NCBI GenBank assembly: GCA_043780275.1
Contig: JAYWCV010000277.1
Location: forward strand, 1 to 8,590
Length of the DNA stretch: 8,590 bases
Reading direction: 5' to 3'
Source of the DNA: MGR-bin208 sp043780275
GTDB lineage: Bacteria; Bacteroidota; Bacteroidia; Chitinophagales; Chitinophagaceae
Shown in pieces: positions 6,418 through 8,590 of this stretch. The translations under genes were made by a program, and so were the position numbers. The first letter of the stretch is position 1; each line of letters opens with the position of its first letter. Below the pieces are notes generated by a model. It did no database searches. It worked only from the letters and a program-made list of their open reading frames with translations, and was not told where the DNA came from.

Positions 6418-6604
6418 AGGGTTGGGTTTTCAGGGTTATTCTTTTATATAACGTTTGGTAACAACTGAATATTGCAAAAAGTATAGTTATTTTCAATCCC
6501 CCGATGACCGTTTAAAAACGGCTTTATTGAGCATTGGAAAAGTCCTATTCAATACACTCGTTACTTTACTAAGAAACATTACGAACAGATGAATATCATC
6601 AACT

Positions 6605-6616
6605 GTTTATATAAAC
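6605..6616. repeat. Perfect 12-bp palindrome GTTTATATAAAC
   Basis: A perfect A+T-rich palindrome in the 245-bp gap between the GH3 gene and the 5908-6417 gene. Just upstream, AACAGATG (6584-6591) can pair with CATC (6597-6600) and TGTT (6604-6607), with AAC (6601-6603) bulged, so the two structures compete. Neither has a T-run on the minus strand, so I do not call a terminator. It could be an operator; there is no direct evidence. Confidence 0.3.
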
Positions 6617-6662
6617 TTTAGACAGGTTTACAGAAAGACATACATGTTGAAAGTGATCCTGA

Positions 6663-7754
6663 TTATAAATTTATTCTTTCCGATTTCATTTTCATGATTC
6701 TTTTATAAGATGCATCAATTTGATGTTTAGTAATCCTGTTTTCTTGCAACAATTGTAAAATAATGTCTACAACCAGTCTTGCTGTAACAGGTTCTTTGCC
6801 ATTTATATTTCCGGAGAAAAGCAAAACATCCACACCGGCATTGATAGCCCGTTCAATCGATATTTTTAATCCATACTCATTGCTGATGGCCCTCATTTGC
6901 ATATCATCCGAAAAAATAACCCCTTTAAACCGGATCTTTTTACGTAAAAGATCCGTAATCATTTTTTTAGAAAGGGTAGCCGGCAGTTTATCGGCATCTA
7001 AATTTTCATGTACAATATGTGCCGTCATAACGGCTTTCATCAACCCTTTTTTTATAAGCTTTTTATACGGCTTCAATTCTTCTTTTTTACAGGTTTTACT
7101 TACATCAGTAAGCTCTACATGCGAATCCTCCGTTGAACTTCCATGACCCGGAAAATGTTTCAGCACCGTATTTACCTGAAAATAATTATGTGATAAAATA
7201 ACCTGCCGTGCATGTTTGATGATCTTGTCAGGATCATTTGAAAACGTACGGCCTCTTGAACCCAACACCGGATTGGAAGGCATATAAATATCAACCACCG
7301 GTGCAAAATTCAGGTTGATTCCTAACCTGGATAAAGTAAACGCAATATTGTCGGCATAATATTTTGTACTGTCCAAATTATCCAGCTCTCCCAGGTATTG
7401 GGCCGATGGCATAGGCGGAAAACCATATTTTGTTTTCAACCGATTCACCAATCCTCCTTCCTGCGTAATAGCCGTAAAGAGTGGAATAGGGGCTGCTGAC
7501 TGATAAACACGAATCATGGCAGAAAGATTTTCTGCGCTGTTCGTTGCCGTTAAATGTGCTTCATATATTGAAACGCCTCCCAGCTTCCCGTCCCGGATAT
7601 CCTGATAAAAAGTGCCGGTTGTATCGGCTGATTTGCCCGGCAAACCAAACATTAGCATCTGGCCTATTTTATGAACCATACTATCCTGTGGCTGGCTGTA
7701 TACAATTACTGGCAAAAAAATCAGTAGTAGTAAAAGCCTGGTTTTTTGAAACAT
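6663..7754 (-). CDS. Exported glycoside hydrolase family 3 (NagZ-like beta-N-acetylhexosaminidase)
   Basis: A 363-aa single-domain family 3 glycoside hydrolase. Residues 1-20 are a signal peptide (MFQKTRLLL core, ending VYS before Gln21), so it acts in the periplasm or outside, unlike cytoplasmic NagZ of E. coli. Catalytic signatures are QEGGLVNR (98-105), GRTF (168-171), KHFPGHG (199-205) followed by DSH (210-212), and FSDDMQM (281-287). In the NagZ branch the His of the DSH loop is the general acid/base and the first Asp of SDD (Asp283) the nucleophile, forming a glycosyl-enzyme intermediate. The likely substrate is a GlcNAc-containing glycan such as peptidoglycan fragments. The usual Asp of the IDQEGG motif is Thr97 here, which may alter substrate binding. 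There is no C-terminal beta-lactamase or (alpha/beta) sandwich domain. The gene stands alone, with no clear terminator. Confidence 0.92.
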   Translation of the reverse strand: MFQKTRLLLLLIFLPVIVYSQPQDSMVHKIGQMLMFGLPGKSADTTGTFYQDIRDGKLGGVSIYEAHLTATNSAENLSAMIRVYQSAAPIPLFTAITQEGGLVNRLKTKYGFPPMPSAQYLGELDNLDSTKYYADNIAFTLSRLGINLNFAPVVDIYMPSNPVLGSRGRTFSNDPDKIIKHARQVILSHNYFQVNTVLKHFPGHGSSTEDSHVELTDVSKTCKKEELKPYKKLIKKGLMKAVMTAHIVHENLDADKLPATLSKKMITDLLRKKIRFKGVIFSDDMQMRAISNEYGLKISIERAINAGVDVLLFSGNINGKEPVTARLVVDIILQLLQENRITKHQIDASYKRIMKMKSERINL

Positions 7755-7984
7755 CGTGATGAATATTTTTATAAATATACCTGATGATGAGGGGATTTAT
7801 TCGGGCCATGTTAGCCTCATTTTCTTTTAGCGTTTCTACTCCCCGGGGATTTGCGAAGAAAATAACTGGAAGACTATGCGTGAAATGTATTGAGTTCCTG
7901 ATAAAAATCCTGCCAAACTTTACCCATATAAAGCACTATAAAAAAATTAACTTATTTAGTAACTTTAGTAATTAAATAAAGGCT

Positions 7985-8392
7985 GTGAAAAATAACGACT
8001 CATCAGATCTGCTGCATAGCATAGGACTGATCATTGTTTTGTTCGGGGCCATCGGCTCAATCTATATGATGTTCAATGTTGGCCGAAATAATAGCTCCTT
8101 ATTGTTGATGACCCTTTTTTTTGCATGGGACATCTCTCCTTTTATTGCCTTATTGCTGATTGACAAATATTCAGGTCGCTGGACATTGTTTACCCGTAAG
8201 ACGATCTATTATCTGATGATACTGATTCCACTTTTTTCTGTATTTTTTTATAGTGGTATATGGAACCCACCCGGAACTAAACCTGCTTTTGTTTTTTTGG
8301 TTGTGCCATTGATTTCCTGGATTCTTATCGGACTAGTTATTCCTATTGCCAACTCAATGTCACAAAATGAAGACAGTTTTAAAAACTATTAA
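7985..8392 (+). CDS. Four-helix membrane protein of unknown function
   Basis: A 135-aa integral membrane protein I do not recognise. Four hydrophobic segments lie at about 10-30, 37-59, 72-90 and 101-122. The charged loop DKYSGRWTLFTRK between helices 2 and 3 and the hydrophilic ends suggest that N- and C-termini are cytoplasmic. There are no catalytic or transport motifs. The start is GTG at 7985: an in-frame stop at 7973-7975 excludes anything upstream except non-standard codons, and the next ATG (codon 28) would remove helix 1. A weak AAAGG (7978-7982) sits only two bases before the GTG, tighter than ideal. It is divergent from the hydrolase gene across 230 bp and followed by a terminator, so it is a single-gene unit. 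Confidence 0.7.
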   Translation: MKNNDSSDLLHSIGLIIVLFGAIGSIYMMFNVGRNNSSLLLMTLFFAWDISPFIALLLIDKYSGRWTLFTRKTIYYLMILIPLFSVFFYSGIWNPPGTKPAFVFLVVPLISWILIGLVIPIANSMSQNEDSFKNY

Positions 8393-8433
8393 ATTCCTTT
8401 CTGCATGTTCTTAATGCCGCTTAATTATTGGCG

Positions 8434-8470
8434 GCCCTGTTTTCTGATAAACGGGGCTAATTCTTATTTT
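8434..8470 (+). terminator. Intrinsic terminator of the four-helix membrane protein gene
   Basis: GCCCTGTTT (8434-8442) pairs with AAACGGGGC (8449-8457) around a 6-nt loop, nine pairs with one T-G wobble, followed by the T-rich TAATTCTTATTTT. It begins 41 nt after the stop codon. A second hairpin upstream shares its first bases and could compete with it. Confidence 0.6.
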
Positions 8471-8475
8471 GAGGT

Positions 8476-8590
8476 GCTATAGCAAGTGACTGGAATGTTT
8501 AGTAGATACTTTAAGTGGGTATATCATGTACCGTTCCTAAGGAACTTCATGGTAAGCTTTAAGTTTGATTGGCAACGGACTTAAGTCCGT
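8476..8590. repeat. Palindrome cluster at the right edge, possible dispersed repeat
   Basis: No gene is seen here. The stretch holds GCTATAGC (8476-8483), CTTTAAGT twice (8509-8516 and 8557-8564), GTTCCTAAGGAAC (8533-8545, six-base arms around one A), and a perfect 16-bp palindrome ACGGACTTAAGTCCGT (8575-8590) ending exactly at the window edge, so it may continue. From memory, hairpins of the GGACTTAAGTCC kind recur between genes in Bacteroidota and beside REP-associated transposase genes. That makes a repeat or mobile-element end plausible, but no transposase is visible here. Confidence 0.45.

Noticed and set aside
6508..6521. CCGTTT-AA-AAACGG inverted repeat as a terminator
   Set aside because: The 2-nt centre gives a poor loop, and no T-run follows on the minus strand where the upstream gene is transcribed.
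7784..7975. Forward 63-codon ORF between the GH3 and membrane-protein genes
   Set aside because: No ribosome binding site, no recognisable domain, no signal or membrane pattern, and it lies in the divergent promoter region.

Overview
The window looks like a stretch of a Bacteroidota chromosome, most likely Chitinophagaceae or a close relative. This is inferred from the A+T-rich intergenic DNA, mostly absent Shine-Dalgarno sequences, secreted proteins whose signal peptides end in Ser-Gln, Cys-Gln or a lipobox Cys, and a lone TAnnTTTG-type -7 box. No database search was possible, so the taxon is an inference. There are no RNA genes, CRISPR arrays, complete insertion sequences or phage genes. 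I count eleven protein genes, one of them a 44-codon small ORF.

Layout. 48-500 (+) is a cupin lipoprotein closed by a clear hairpin terminator. 501-823 has no gene but holds hairpins and a G+C-richer patch of unknown origin. 824-1426 (+) is a DUF4256-family protein with a short palindromic insert near its N-terminus. 3250-1549 (-) is a two-gene unit: a seven-helix membrane protein followed, with a 32-nt overlap, by a membrane-anchored sensor histidine kinase. It looks like a split receptor-kinase with no response regulator beside it. 3415-4023 (+) is an unrecognised lipoprotein, divergent from that unit and ending in a strong terminator. 4197-4667 (+) is a DinB-superfamily protein, and 4906-5667 (+) is an EcsC-family protein. 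5748-5882 (+) is a small, well-initiated secretory-peptide ORF. 5908-6417 (-) is a small secreted protein of unknown function. 6663-7754 (-) is an exported NagZ-like family 3 glycoside hydrolase. 7985-8392 (+) is a four-helix membrane protein with a GTG start and a terminator. 8393-8590 is gene-free and dense in palindromes, ending in a perfect 16-bp palindrome at the window edge that may be a dispersed repeat or the edge of a mobile element.

How the genes work together. Apart from the 7TM/kinase pair, the genes look like independent single-gene units with mixed orientation, and no common pathway is evident. Many products are exported or membrane-bound: two lipoproteins, two or three proteins with cleavable signals, and three with transmembrane segments. 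I see no convincing new multi-gene system. The items most worth a second look are the split 7TM/kinase unit, the 44-aa ORF, the in-frame palindromic insert and the palindrome cluster at the right edge.
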